Below are positions 26,415 to 34,460 of a DNA stretch of 64,000 nt, piece by piece. A program made the position numbers and the translations under genes. The notes below the pieces were generated by a model, which did not search any database, was not told the origin of the DNA, and saw only the letters and a list, made by a program, of their open reading frames with translations. Origin of the DNA: DASXVX01 sp036504075 (GTDB lineage Bacteria > Bacillota > Sulfobacillia > Symbiobacteriales > Symbiobacteriaceae); contig DASXVX010000091.1 in the NCBI GenBank assembly GCA_036504075.1, positions 1 to 64,000 of the forward strand, read 5' to 3'. Each line of letters starts with the position of its first letter. The first letter of the stretch is position 1.

Positions 26415-26786
26415 CTACAGCACGTAGTTCATCTGGGCCAGCTTTGTGCCAAGAAGCTCCTCCATCTCGGCCATCTTGTCGGCCTCGACCCCCGTGTCGT
26501 ACTCCGGCCCACTGCGGCCTTCCCACTCGAAAGTGGTGTAAGTGTACCGTAGAGCGTTCTTCACAACGATGGCGAAGGAGCTCCAGACCGGCTCAATCTC
26601 ACATTCCACGCTGAAGTAGAGGTCGTACTGCTCCACGACGCTGGCCCGCGGCGTGAAATGGGGGCTCTCGGGGAAGCCAACGAATGCCGCCAAACCGTCA
26701 CCGAGGGCCTTCAGCCGATCAACGGCGGCCTGTGGGGGCTTGTACTCCGGGTCGACGGGATAGATTACGGTCATCGTGGTGCCCAT
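26415..26786 (-). CDS. Candidate immunity protein, 123 aa
   Basis: A small acidic, predicted cytosolic protein (YPVDPEYKPPQAAVDRLKAL ... YTYTTFEWEGRSGPEYDTGV). No family recognised. The ATG is preceded by AGGAGGAAT, which overlaps the stop region of the upstream toxin-like gene (11-base gap), so the two are translated from one message. Position and size match immunity genes of polymorphic toxin pairs; that role is inferred from context only. Confidence 0.65.
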   Translation of the reverse strand: MGTTMTVIYPVDPEYKPPQAAVDRLKALGDGLAAFVGFPESPHFTPRASVVEQYDLYFSVECEIEPVWSSFAIVVKNALRYTYTTFEWEGRSGPEYDTGVEADKMAEMEELLGTKLAQMNYVL

Positions 26787-26797
26787 ACTGATTCCTC

Positions 26798-28243
26798 CTA
26801 CGGGACAATTTTGACGCGGATCATCTGCACCAGCTCCTGGAAGGCGGCGGTGCCCTCCTGCTCACCGAGGGCCTCCCGGAGGTTGAGGAAGACACGCCCG
26901 TCGACCGCACGCCAGATGGCATTGTACAGGTCTTGGGTCTCCACGCGCCACTCCAGGACCACGTTGTGCTCGCCCCGTAGGGCGAGGAACTGTTGGGTGA
27001 TCTCGTCGCCCAAGTCCCGATCCATCTTGCCCAAGAAGAATTCACCCACGGAAGAGGAGGACAGCCGGGTGAAGTAGCCGCCATCGGACTTGGTCTCCAC
27101 AAAGATGCGCAGAGCACCCTCCCGATCCATGCCGTCGAAGGCGATGCCCTTCCAGGCATACTCCCACATCTCGAGGGCACCGTTCTCGACAGTCGAGCCG
27201 GAGCCAGGGGCGTTGCGGAGCTGGTACGCCACAACGCGCGGGCTGAAGCTGTTGCGGTTCGCCCAGAACCACACATCGTGCTTGCCCGCGGCGGCTGAAC
27301 CATCCAGGAGCACCTCGCGGCCGACGGGCGTGGTGACCTCCCGGACGGTCGCCGGGGCCACGTTTTTCACCAAACTTCCGATGTAGATAGCCGTGGCCAC
27401 ATCGATGGCCGTATTCGCGATGGCATAGCCCCACTTGAACTGAGTCTCAAGCGGGTCCCCTTTGCGCTCCAGCCCGAACTTATTCACGTACTGCCGCATG
27501 CCAGGCTGGAACAGGGTCCCGTTGAGCAGGTTCTCGATGATGAAGTCCGTGCCCCACGTCTGGTACGTATAGTGTCCCGCGATGACCCCGTCGGCCGGGC
27601 ATGTGTCAAAGGAGTATCCCATGAGGTTACAGACCTGCTCAGGGGTCATCCAGATGTTGTAGGCCGTTTCCAGGTGCTCGATCCAGATGGTATGAGAGTC
27701 GCCATCCCAGCGGACAGTGCCGCCGTTCTTTTCGATCAGATCGCGGAAAGGGACGCGGGTCCGGCCGTCGAGTACGACTGCGCCCTGGTCGAGCTGGATC
27801 TTCATCCCGTTCCAGATCATGTAGTTCTGGTCATTCGGGTAGCAGAGGACATTGCTGGACGCGTCAAGGCAGGCCGTGCCATACTCCTGGAACCACTTGA
27901 GATGGACGACGTTGTTGATGTAACCCGAAGGCACCGTGGCAGTGACAAGTTCTCTCATCGGCATAAGGGTCCGGCCGTTCTTGACGACAACCGGGGCGTC
28001 GAACTGGTAGCACTGGCCCCGGATGATGACTGCGAAGTCCGTGCCCAGGGGATCACCAGTTTCGCTGACGGCCGGATTACGCCGTCCTTCACAGATGCGG
28101 TCACTCCCGCCCTCTGACGGTAGCTGTTGGGTCCCTACACCGGGGACCGCCCCTTTGGACCCTGCGGCGAAGGATTCGGCGGGCATCAACACGGCGCTCA
28201 GGAGAAGGCAAAGTGCGATCACTGCGCTCTTATGGCGCATCAT
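26798..28243 (-). CDS. Secreted toxin with Tox-REase-5-like nuclease domain
   Basis: 481 residues. A signal peptide (1-27) is followed by a copper-amine-oxidase-N-like wall/stalk domain (VVVKNGRTLMPMRELV near 87 and TVRWDGDSHTIWIE near 178), a hydrophobic segment near 275-298, and a C-terminal domain with the look of the restriction-endonuclease-fold toxin Tox-REase-5: YQLRNAPGSGSTVENG, WEYAWKGIAFDG (Asp370) and FVETKSDGGY (Glu383, Lys385), i.e. a D...ExK nuclease site. It would be exported and act on nucleic acid in competitor cells. AGGTGATGAG precedes the ATG. The next gene in the operon is the candidate immunity protein. Confidence 0.75.
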   Translation of the reverse strand: MMRHKSAVIALCLLLSAVLMPAESFAAGSKGAVPGVGTQQLPSEGGSDRICEGRRNPAVSETGDPLGTDFAVIIRGQCYQFDAPVVVKNGRTLMPMRELVTATVPSGYINNVVHLKWFQEYGTACLDASSNVLCYPNDQNYMIWNGMKIQLDQGAVVLDGRTRVPFRDLIEKNGGTVRWDGDSHTIWIEHLETAYNIWMTPEQVCNLMGYSFDTCPADGVIAGHYTYQTWGTDFIIENLLNGTLFQPGMRQYVNKFGLERKGDPLETQFKWGYAIANTAIDVATAIYIGSLVKNVAPATVREVTTPVGREVLLDGSAAAGKHDVWFWANRNSFSPRVVAYQLRNAPGSGSTVENGALEMWEYAWKGIAFDGMDREGALRIFVETKSDGGYFTRLSSSSVGEFFLGKMDRDLGDEITQQFLALRGEHNVVLEWRVETQDLYNAIWRAVDGRVFLNLREALGEQEGTAAFQELVQMIRVKIVP

Positions 28244-28411
28244 CTCATCACCTCGCCTACCATTTCATCCTTTCTGTTTGAAGTTCCTTCCAATCATTGT
28301 AAGTTCTGCATATGGAAATGGGAAATGGCCCACCTGGACGGCCCACTCCGGGCAACATCACTTGTTCGGTGATGTGTCCCGCGCCTCCCCGTGTTCGATT
28401 TATGTTCCCTG

Positions 28412-28440
28412 GTGACGATTTCCATATTTTGGTGTAGACT
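28412..28440 (+). promoter_or_regulatory. Promoter of the TPR gene
   Basis: GTGACG and TAGACT separated by 17 bases, ending 26 bases before the GTG at 28467. Confidence 0.5.
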
Positions 28441-28466
28441 AGAAGAGACGACCAACGGAATCGGGG

Positions 28467-29384
28467 GTGCCTCTCCTGGATATTGAGCGCTTACGGAGTC
28501 TCAAAGCCGCAGGCCAGCATCAGGATGCCTATAACCTGTACTTGCAGCTCGTCGCCATGCAAGAGACTTCCGCTGAAGCCTGCCTCATCGGCGGCCAGGC
28601 GGCCAAGAAGCTGGGGAACCTGTGGGCTGCAAAAGACGCCCTGGAAAGCTGCCTGGAGCGGGAGCCGGAAGGTGCGGTCCTTGGTATGGCGCGGTTCGTA
28701 CTCGGTGAGGTCATGCGGCAGCTTGGAAAGCCTCATGAAGCCATTCAATATCTGACAGCCTTCATCGATGGGCTGCCGGATTACCCTGAACTGAACGCAG
28801 TCGGACTGGGGCCTGCTCAGTTCAACCGGGGCACAGCGTTCTGGCAGGCCAACCGGCTTGATGAAAGCCTGAACGACTTCACCCTGGCCTGTGCCGAGTT
28901 TCGAAGGGAAGGGTTGGCCGTCTACCTCTGTATGGCTCTCCACAACCTTGCTTGGGTCGCCGCACTGTTCGAGGATGCCGTCCAAGTCCGGCAGGCGATC
29001 CAAGAAGCACGTCCGCTTTGCACCACGCTCGCCCAACAATGGCATCAGCGACTGGGCGAAGCGTTCCTGGCGTCCATCGCCTTCGACCCCTTGGATGCTG
29101 AGTCACGCCGGGTCTGTCAGCGCCGGGCTCTGGAACTCTGTCAGGTGATCTGTCAGCACGAAGGCGACGACGTTCCTGCCGAAGTTCGTAGCCAAGCATG
29201 TTGGCTGGCTGGTAAGATCAACCTTGCTCTTGAGGAGATCAATGCCGCCCATCATTTTGGGCTTCAGGCCATCCAACACGCCCTTTCCACACCGGTAGCT
29301 GACGCCCGCTCACTTTACGACGCTGCAGATCTGCTCCGACAGATCCATTTGCTCCACCCGCAGGCAAACCGAACTGGGCCATGA
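28467..29384 (+). CDS. TPR protein, 305 aa
   Basis: An all-helical protein made of about six TPR-like units (for example QHQDAYNLYLQLVAM, NLWAAKDALESCLER, KPHEAIQYLTAFIDG, RLDESLNDFTLACAE). There is no HTH domain, signal peptide or membrane segment. It resembles the TPR part of RRNPP regulators in general architecture but not clearly in sequence. GTG 28467 is used after a GGAATCGGG region. A small secreted-peptide gene starts 61 bases after its stop, the arrangement seen in Rap-Phr pairs; functional linkage is inference. Confidence 0.75.
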   Translation: MPLLDIERLRSLKAAGQHQDAYNLYLQLVAMQETSAEACLIGGQAAKKLGNLWAAKDALESCLEREPEGAVLGMARFVLGEVMRQLGKPHEAIQYLTAFIDGLPDYPELNAVGLGPAQFNRGTAFWQANRLDESLNDFTLACAEFRREGLAVYLCMALHNLAWVAALFEDAVQVRQAIQEARPLCTTLAQQWHQRLGEAFLASIAFDPLDAESRRVCQRRALELCQVICQHEGDDVPAEVRSQACWLAGKINLALEEINAAHHFGLQAIQHALSTPVADARSLYDAADLLRQIHLLHPQANRTGP

Positions 29385-29445
29385 GCGCCCCTGGTCTTCA
29401 CTCTTACCTCTTGCACGAACGGCGAAAAACGAGGGAGGTGCTCGC

Positions 29446-29574
29446 ATGAAACGCGCCTTGATGCTAGTCCTGGTCCTGACCTTGGTGGTCTTAGGTCTCG
29501 TGGGGAGCGCCAGCGCCGCGTGGGGCGGCGGAATCGATCCGTTCTCGGTTTCGGTCACAAGGTCCTTCCGGTAG
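29446..29574 (+). CDS. Small secreted peptide, 42 aa
   Basis: MKRALMLVLVLTLVVLGLVG is a signal peptide ending SASA, and the mature part is about 18 residues (AWGGGIDPFSVSVTRSFR). GGGAGGTG precedes the ATG by about six bases. It lies directly downstream of the TPR gene and may be its peptide partner. An alternative is that it is the 5' end of a longer secreted protein broken by a frameshift, since another frame stays open to 29732. Confidence 0.55.
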   Translation: MKRALMLVLVLTLVVLGLVGSASAAWGGGIDPFSVSVTRSFR

Positions 29575-29734
29575 ACCATCCCCCGATACCACCGGACCCA
29601 GGTGGAGCACCCGTGACGCATGAGGAGCTTTCTCTACAAGGGGAAGGCTCTTTTTTTGATGCGGCAACTGATGGTCAAAATGGGGCTTGTTATGTCACAA
29701 TTGCCGGCTGGGCCGGGGTACCATCTCCTTAACG

Positions 29735-30031
29735 AACCGGGATGGGTGCCCATCGAGTCGAGGATGGGTGCCCATCGAGTCGGGGATGGGTGCCCATCGA
29801 ACCGGGATAAGTGCCCATCGAGCCGGGGGATAGGTGCCCATCGAACCGGGGATGGGTGCCCATCGAACCGGGGGATAGGTGCCCATCGAACCGGGATGGG
29901 TGCCCATCGAGTCGAGGATGGGTGCCCATCGAGTCGGGGATGGGTGCCCATCGAGTCGGGGATGAGTGCCTATCGAGTCGGGGATGGGCGCCCATCGAGC
30001 CGGGATGGGCGCCCATCGAGCCGGGATGGGT
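29735..30031. repeat. About 21-bp palindromic tandem array, 13 units
   Basis: Thirteen units plus a partial one, each 20-23 bases, centred on the palindrome GATGGGTGCCCATC and separated by CGAGTCGG- or CGAACCGG-like linkers. Variation (GATAGGTG, GATGAGTG, GATGGGCG) is spread through the array. Frames are open on both strands only because of the periodicity. Confidence 0.9.
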
Positions 30032-30197
30032 GCAAGTCATCAGGCAGGGCTTCGCCGGTCCGTACCGGCATGGGCCGCCCGTCTCGATGGTCGAGAGGTA
30101 CAGCCCGATGATGCCGCGTGGGACGTAACGCCGAAGCTCAAGTACAAAAAAAGCGTTTTCCCGGCGGCGAAAACGAGCACAGCCCAGCCAGGTTGGT
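30032..30197. other. Intergenic sequence between array and gene fragment
   Basis: No supported gene. The 29575-30735 stretch as a whole holds the palindromic array, this segment, the decayed membrane-gene copy and the promoter region of the HTH-ImmA gene. Confidence 0.4.
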
Positions 30198-30390
30198 CTA
30201 CGGTTGTGTCAGCACAGCCACCGCCAGGAACAGGGCAGCCCCCACATGCGGCAGCAAGAGCAGGCCGGCCACCAGGACCCGCCCCCGCTTCACCGCCACC
30301 GCCCCGCCCAGGTGGAGAAACGGCAAGGCAAGCGCCGTCAGCCGGAACGGCAACGCCGGCCAGCCGAACAGGTAAGACGCGAACCCCGGC
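30198..30390 (-). pseudogene. Truncated copy of the 107-aa membrane protein gene at 32727
   Basis: The minus-strand translation FRLTALALPFLHLGGAVAVK and RGRVLVAGLLLLPHVGAAL matches the C-terminal half of the 32727-33050 protein almost residue for residue. Nucleotide identity is about 88 percent by eye over roughly 150 bases, and the N-terminal half is missing or scrambled. Confidence 0.75.
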
Positions 30391-30735
30391 AGCACACGGC
30401 CCCGGCCTCGACAAAAAGGGAGGGAAATGGTACGCATCCACGGTGCGGAGCATTCTGATGAACACCCTGCATGGCTGATGGCTAATACGTGGACGTTGTC
30501 GCCACAATAATCAATCCACTACTCGCCCGGAGAGCCGATTGACGATATACTGATTGCAGTAGTCAACCGCTATGGTGAGGAGTAGTGACCTTCCAAGCGA
30601 CTGTCCCAGTAAAGAGAAGTGTGATGGCACACGGATGTGCCCAGGATGAACACCACAGTGCTGAGGTTCAAGGCCGGTTCGCCTTGGTTCACAGCGCTTT
30701 TAGACATGAAGAGCGATGGAGGGAGGAGAAACGTC

Positions 30736-31887
30736 ATGACAAAAGTCGCTGTAAGCAATGCCGTCCTGCAATGGGTAATACAGCGGTCGGAAGACTCTTC
30801 CACGATCCATCAGAAGTTTCCCAAGCTGGGTGAGTGGTTGACCGGTGCTAGTCAGCCGACCATGCGCCAACTGGAAGACTTGGCGGCTGCGACAGCTACG
30901 CCGCTTGGATACTTTTTCCTCACTGAACCTCCTGAGGAACGCTTGCCTATTCCCCATTATCGGACTCTTGATGACCGGCACGACCTCCGGCCAAGCCCGG
31001 ACCTACTGGAAACGGTGCAAACCATGGAACGTCGGCAGGCTTGGATGCGGGAGTATCTCGTCGAACAGGGGGAAGAACAGCTCTCCTTCGTAAGTTCCGC
31101 GTCTGTGACCGACGACCTAGACACTGTAGCCAGACAGATCAGAGAAACGCTAGGCCTTGAAGATGATTGGGCGGCGGACCAGCCTAGTTGGACAGGCGCC
31201 CTGAGTGAGCTGCAACGTAGTGTGGAGCGAGCCGGAATTCTGTTGGTGGTAAACGGCATAGTTGGGAACAACACGCATCGCAAGCTGGACGTGAGAGAAT
31301 TTCGTGGCTTCGTCTTGGTTGATGAGTACTGCCCCTTGGTCTTCATCAATGGCGCAGATGGCAAAGCAGCACAGATGTTTAGTCTGGCGCACGAACTTGC
31401 TCACATCTGGTTTGGGAAGAGTGCCGCATTCGATTTACAAGAGTTGCATCCCGCATCCAACGCAGTGGAACGGGCATCTAATTGGGTAGCCGCAGAGTTT
31501 CTGGTACCGGCAAAAGAACTGTGTGGGGTTTGGGAGCGCCTTCGGAATGCACACGATCGTTTTCAGCAAGTGGCTAGGCGATTCAAGGTAAGTGAAGTGG
31601 TCGCAGCCCGAAGAGCCCTGGACTTGAGCCTTATCACTCGGAACGAGTTCTCGGAGTTCTACCAGGCTTATCTTGAGGACGAGCGCCGAGCCGCAGCTCA
31701 ACAAAGTGATGGGGGCAATTTCTACGCTACCCAGAATCTCCGTGTCGGCCGACGATTTGCCGAAACAGTAATAACTGCGACTCGGGAGGGAAGGCTCCTG
31801 TTCCGTGATGCTTATCACCTAACCGGGCTTTACGGAAAGACCTTCACCCAATTCGCACAGAAGCTCGTCCAAGGGGGGCTGTCGTAA
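30736..31887 (+). CDS. XRE-type HTH protein with ImmA/IrrE metallopeptidase domain (antitoxin-like)
   Basis: 383 residues. The N-terminus (about 1-70) looks like an XRE helix-turn-helix (LGEWLTGASQPTMRQLEDLA, ATATPLGYFF). The C-terminal part is an ImmA/IrrE zinc peptidase domain with His219-Glu-Leu-Ala-His223 in SLAHELAHIWFG. In known systems such proteins repress or cleave partners and often act as antitoxins. ATG 30736 follows GGGAGGAG. It ends two bases before the DUF4411 gene, so the two are co-translated. Confidence 0.88.
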   Translation: MTKVAVSNAVLQWVIQRSEDSSTIHQKFPKLGEWLTGASQPTMRQLEDLAAATATPLGYFFLTEPPEERLPIPHYRTLDDRHDLRPSPDLLETVQTMERRQAWMREYLVEQGEEQLSFVSSASVTDDLDTVARQIRETLGLEDDWAADQPSWTGALSELQRSVERAGILLVVNGIVGNNTHRKLDVREFRGFVLVDEYCPLVFINGADGKAAQMFSLAHELAHIWFGKSAAFDLQELHPASNAVERASNWVAAEFLVPAKELCGVWERLRNAHDRFQQVARRFKVSEVVAARRALDLSLITRNEFSEFYQAYLEDERRAAAQQSDGGNFYATQNLRVGRRFAETVITATREGRLLFRDAYHLTGLYGKTFTQFAQKLVQGGLS

Positions 31888-31889
31888 TC

Positions 31890-32384
31890 GTGGCAAAGAA
31901 GTATGTCCTTGATGCCAACGTATTCATCGAAGCCTCCCAAAGGTATTACGGCTTCGACTTCGTCCCGTCTTTCTGGAAAGCGCTGATCGACCAAGCTTCA
32001 GCGGAGAGGATACGCAGCATCGACCGAGTGAAGCAGGAGCTTCTCCGAGGTAACGATGATCTATCGAAGTGGGCAGACAACGAGTTCGCCGGCTACTTTG
32101 ATTCAACGGCTGAAGCCGATGCTATTCAGGCGTACCGGCAGGTCATGGAGTGGGCTCAGAAAGAGCCTCAGTATACCGAAGCTGCCCGAGCTGAGTTCGC
32201 TAGGGTTGCTGATGGCTGGTTGGTCGCATATGCTATGGCTCGTAATAAAGTCCTTGTGACGCACGAGCAGTTCCAAAGAGACGCCAAGAAGCGAATCCTG
32301 ATTCCCAATGCGTGTAGAGCATTCGGGGTCCCGACGGTCGACACCTATGACATGCTTCGCTCACTTGGGGTGAAGCTAGGATGA
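31890..32384 (+). CDS. DUF4411 family PIN-like toxin
   Basis: A 164-residue cytosolic protein. It begins KKYVLDANVFIEASQRYY, with the PIN-type acidic residue Asp8, continues DRVKQELLRGNDDLSKWA and ends with a PIN-like VADGWLVAYAMARNKVLVTH segment in which the second acidic site (Asp) falls. DUF4411 genes are commonly paired with HTH-ImmA/IrrE genes, as here, and are inferred to be RNase toxins. GTG 31890 overlaps the upstream gene's end region; GGGGGGCTG serves as ribosome site. Confidence 0.85.
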   Translation: MAKKYVLDANVFIEASQRYYGFDFVPSFWKALIDQASAERIRSIDRVKQELLRGNDDLSKWADNEFAGYFDSTAEADAIQAYRQVMEWAQKEPQYTEAARAEFARVADGWLVAYAMARNKVLVTHEQFQRDAKKRILIPNACRAFGVPTVDTYDMLRSLGVKLG

Positions 32385-32726
32385 CAGTCATCGGGACCCC
32401 TGAGAACTTATTGTAAGGTCGTCCCAAAACCCACCAGTCGCACAGCGAGGTTGAGGTGAAACACTAGCCCTGTTGAAAGCCTCGATAGGGTGGTGTTCAT
32501 GTTTGGCGAGCGAATCGCAGCGTCGCCTCCTAGTAATCGACGGGATTCAATGTGTCTGTACCGTCCACCACGAACCCGACCCGGGCGCCGTCGCCCAGGT
32601 GCGCTCCATCATGGTAGAGGGTTTGGTCCAGGCCCTGTTGAAACAGAGGACGACAGGAAGAGAGTAGCCTTCCTGCCGTCCTTTCCCATATTGACCACAA
32701 TCCCGCTACGCCGTAGCATTGACCCA
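32385..32726. other. Intergenic region with a terminator hairpin
   Basis: A stem at about 32647-32683 (AGGACGACAGGAAG with its near complement, then CTTTCC) can end the toxin-antitoxin transcript. A minus-strand frame through here ends in a protein-like stretch (ARVGFVVDGTDTLNPVDY) but has no start or family, so it may be decayed coding sequence. Confidence 0.4.
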
Positions 32727-33050
32727 TCAGGATGTATGGTTTTTGTAGCAGGCCATTACGACGGCCAGGAACACGGCAGCCCCCACGTGCGGCAACAGCA
32801 GCAGGCCGGCCACCAGTGCCCGCCCCCGCTTCACCGCCGCCGCCCCGCCCAGGTGGAGAAACGGCAGGGCGAGGGCTGTCAACCGGAGCGGCCACATCGG
32901 CCAGGTCAACAAGTACAACGCAAACCCCAGGCAGCAGACAGTCCCGGCCACCAGCAGGGCCGGCCGCCGCAGCAGAATGCCCAGGCCGGACAGCGCCAGT
33001 GAGGCCAGAATGGCCGGCCAGCCGAAAACGATCTGCACCAGAAGCGCCAT
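32727..33050 (-). CDS. Small integral membrane protein, 107 aa
   Basis: Four hydrophobic helices (IVFGWPAILASLALSGLGIL, ALLVAGTVCCLGFALYLL, RLTALALPFLHLGGAA, ALVAGLLLLPHVGAAVFLAV). Family not recognised. ATG 33050 follows GGAGGGGGAG. A truncated copy lies at 30198-30390, on the other side of the toxin-antitoxin cassette. Confidence 0.75.
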   Translation of the reverse strand: MALLVQIVFGWPAILASLALSGLGILLRRPALLVAGTVCCLGFALYLLTWPMWPLRLTALALPFLHLGGAAAVKRGRALVAGLLLLPHVGAAVFLAVVMACYKNHTS

Positions 33051-33134
33051 GAGTGACTCCCCCTCCTCTGCGGTCGCGATGGCCCGCACTCATAGGGCAT
33101 GACGCCGCACCCGTGCTTCCCTGCCTGCGCAAAC

Positions 33135-33160
33135 AAAAAACCCGGCATAGCCGGGTTTTT
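33135..33160. terminator. Bidirectional Rho-independent terminator
   Basis: CCCGGC-ATA-GCCGGG flanked by A6 on the left and T5 on the right. Confidence 0.9.
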
Positions 33161-33161
33161 G

Positions 33162-33374
33162 CTACTGGACCGGGTGTCCGTAATGCTTCTTGATCGCCTC
33201 CACCCCGTCGCCGTTGATGATGAAATCGGCGTCCGGCGTCTTGAGCCGGATGACCCGGGCGTTCGTGTCAAACTCCGTGTCACCCAGGTGGAGTTCGTAG
33301 TTGTCCCCACCCGCAGTGGTGATCAGAATTTCGCCCCAGTGCTGCAGTTCAGTCTGGACGGCTTCCATTTTCAC
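33162..33374 (-). CDS. Small hypothetical protein, 70 aa
   Basis: A compact beta-rich protein (EILITTAGGDNYELHLGDTE, then VIRLKTPDADFIINGDGVEA). It is not recognised. GTG 33374 follows AGGAGGGAT; ATG 33368 is the alternative. The start lies 26 bases inside the 3' end of the AbrB-type gene, so the two form an overlapping operon that ends at the strong terminator. Confidence 0.75.
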   Translation of the reverse strand: MKMEAVQTELQHWGEILITTAGGDNYELHLGDTEFDTNARVIRLKTPDADFIINGDGVEAIKKHYGHPVQ

Positions 33375-34431
33375 GCGCGATCCCTCCTCGGGCATAGTCT
33401 TTCCCGATGAGGCGGCCCGTCACCCACGGTCCGGCCAACAAGACCACGAACCAGCGGACCAGCTGCATGGCCAGCACCAGCCCGGCGTCGGCCCCCAGCG
33501 TCAAAGCACTGGCCACCATGGTATCCATCCCGCCCGGCGTGGAGCCCAGCACGGCGGTCATGGTATCGACACCGGTGACGGCGTGAAAGCCCCACCCAAT
33601 CAAAATCGCGATGGCGATCAGGCCAATGACCAGCGCCGTCTCAATCACCGCCATGCGGCCCAGCCGCCGGGCCGTCGGCACGTCGAACCGCACGCCGATG
33701 GAAAGCCCCACCGCCAGCATTCCCGCCCGGTACATCCAAAGCGGGACGGCGAAGTGCAGCGGCACCGTCCAGGCGACGATCAGCATCGCGAAAAACGGCC
33801 CCAGGAACGTCGGCGAAGGGATGTGCAGCCTCCGGCCGGCCCAGGCGCCGAAAGCCCCGCAAGCCACGAGCACTACGAGGCCCAGCACCGGCGGCACCTC
33901 GGGCAAGCCTGCCGCCACCGCGTGCCCAGCCGCCCCGGCCCCGGCGGGAAAGAAAGTGCTGACCGCCACCGGCGCCAGAAAGCTGACCAGCAGGAGGCGT
34001 ACGTACTGCAACATGGCGACGACCACGGCGTCGGCGCCCATCTCGTCGCTCATGGCGACCATGCTCGAAGCCGCCCCCGGCAAGGAGCCCATGAAGCCGG
34101 TGGCCCGGTCTACCCCCGCCCATTTCCAGAGCAGATGTCCGTTCAGCATGCTGAGTCCGGCCGTCAGGACGACTGCGATGAACAGTGGCACGGAGTAAAC
34201 CGCGGCGCTTTTCAGCGTCGCCAGGGGAAAGCTGACGCCGGTAGCCAGGCCCAGCACCGCCTGCCCGATTACCTGAGAGGCCGGCGGCAGCGGGCGCGGC
34301 TTGCCGTGTATCCCGGCCGCCACAATGCCGGCGACCATGGGTCCAAGCAGCCAGGCCACGGGCAGCTGGAGGGTATCGAAGAGCCAGGCTGCTGCTGCAG
34401 CGGCGGCCAAGAGGAGGACAAGTTGCTTCAT
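33349..34431 (-). CDS. AbrB-family membrane transporter-like protein
   Basis: 360 residues with about ten membrane helices in two related halves, each carrying a GxxLPGA/GSTPGG motif (FMGSLPGAASSMVAMSDEMG and VLGSTPGGMDTMVASALTLG). This is the AbrB/AbrB-dup membrane family, once labelled ammonia monooxygenase; substrate is not established. ATG 34431 follows CCGGAGGCACC; the frame extends seven codons upstream. It overlaps the next small gene, and its 5' side abuts the chemoreceptor gene's stop. Confidence 0.88.
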   Translation of the reverse strand: MKQLVLLLAAAAAAAWLFDTLQLPVAWLLGPMVAGIVAAGIHGKPRPLPPASQVIGQAVLGLATGVSFPLATLKSAAVYSVPLFIAVVLTAGLSMLNGHLLWKWAGVDRATGFMGSLPGAASSMVAMSDEMGADAVVVAMLQYVRLLLVSFLAPVAVSTFFPAGAGAAGHAVAAGLPEVPPVLGLVVLVACGAFGAWAGRRLHIPSPTFLGPFFAMLIVAWTVPLHFAVPLWMYRAGMLAVGLSIGVRFDVPTARRLGRMAVIETALVIGLIAIAILIGWGFHAVTGVDTMTAVLGSTPGGMDTMVASALTLGADAGLVLAMQLVRWFVVLLAGPWVTGRLIGKDYARGGIARENGSRPD

Positions 34432-34460
34432 GGTGCCTCCGGTATGCGCCACGTTGGGAT

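Noticed and set aside
29620..30111. 163-codon frame across the palindromic repeats
   Set aside because: Openness comes from the repeat period, and frames are open on both strands; no start with ribosome site.
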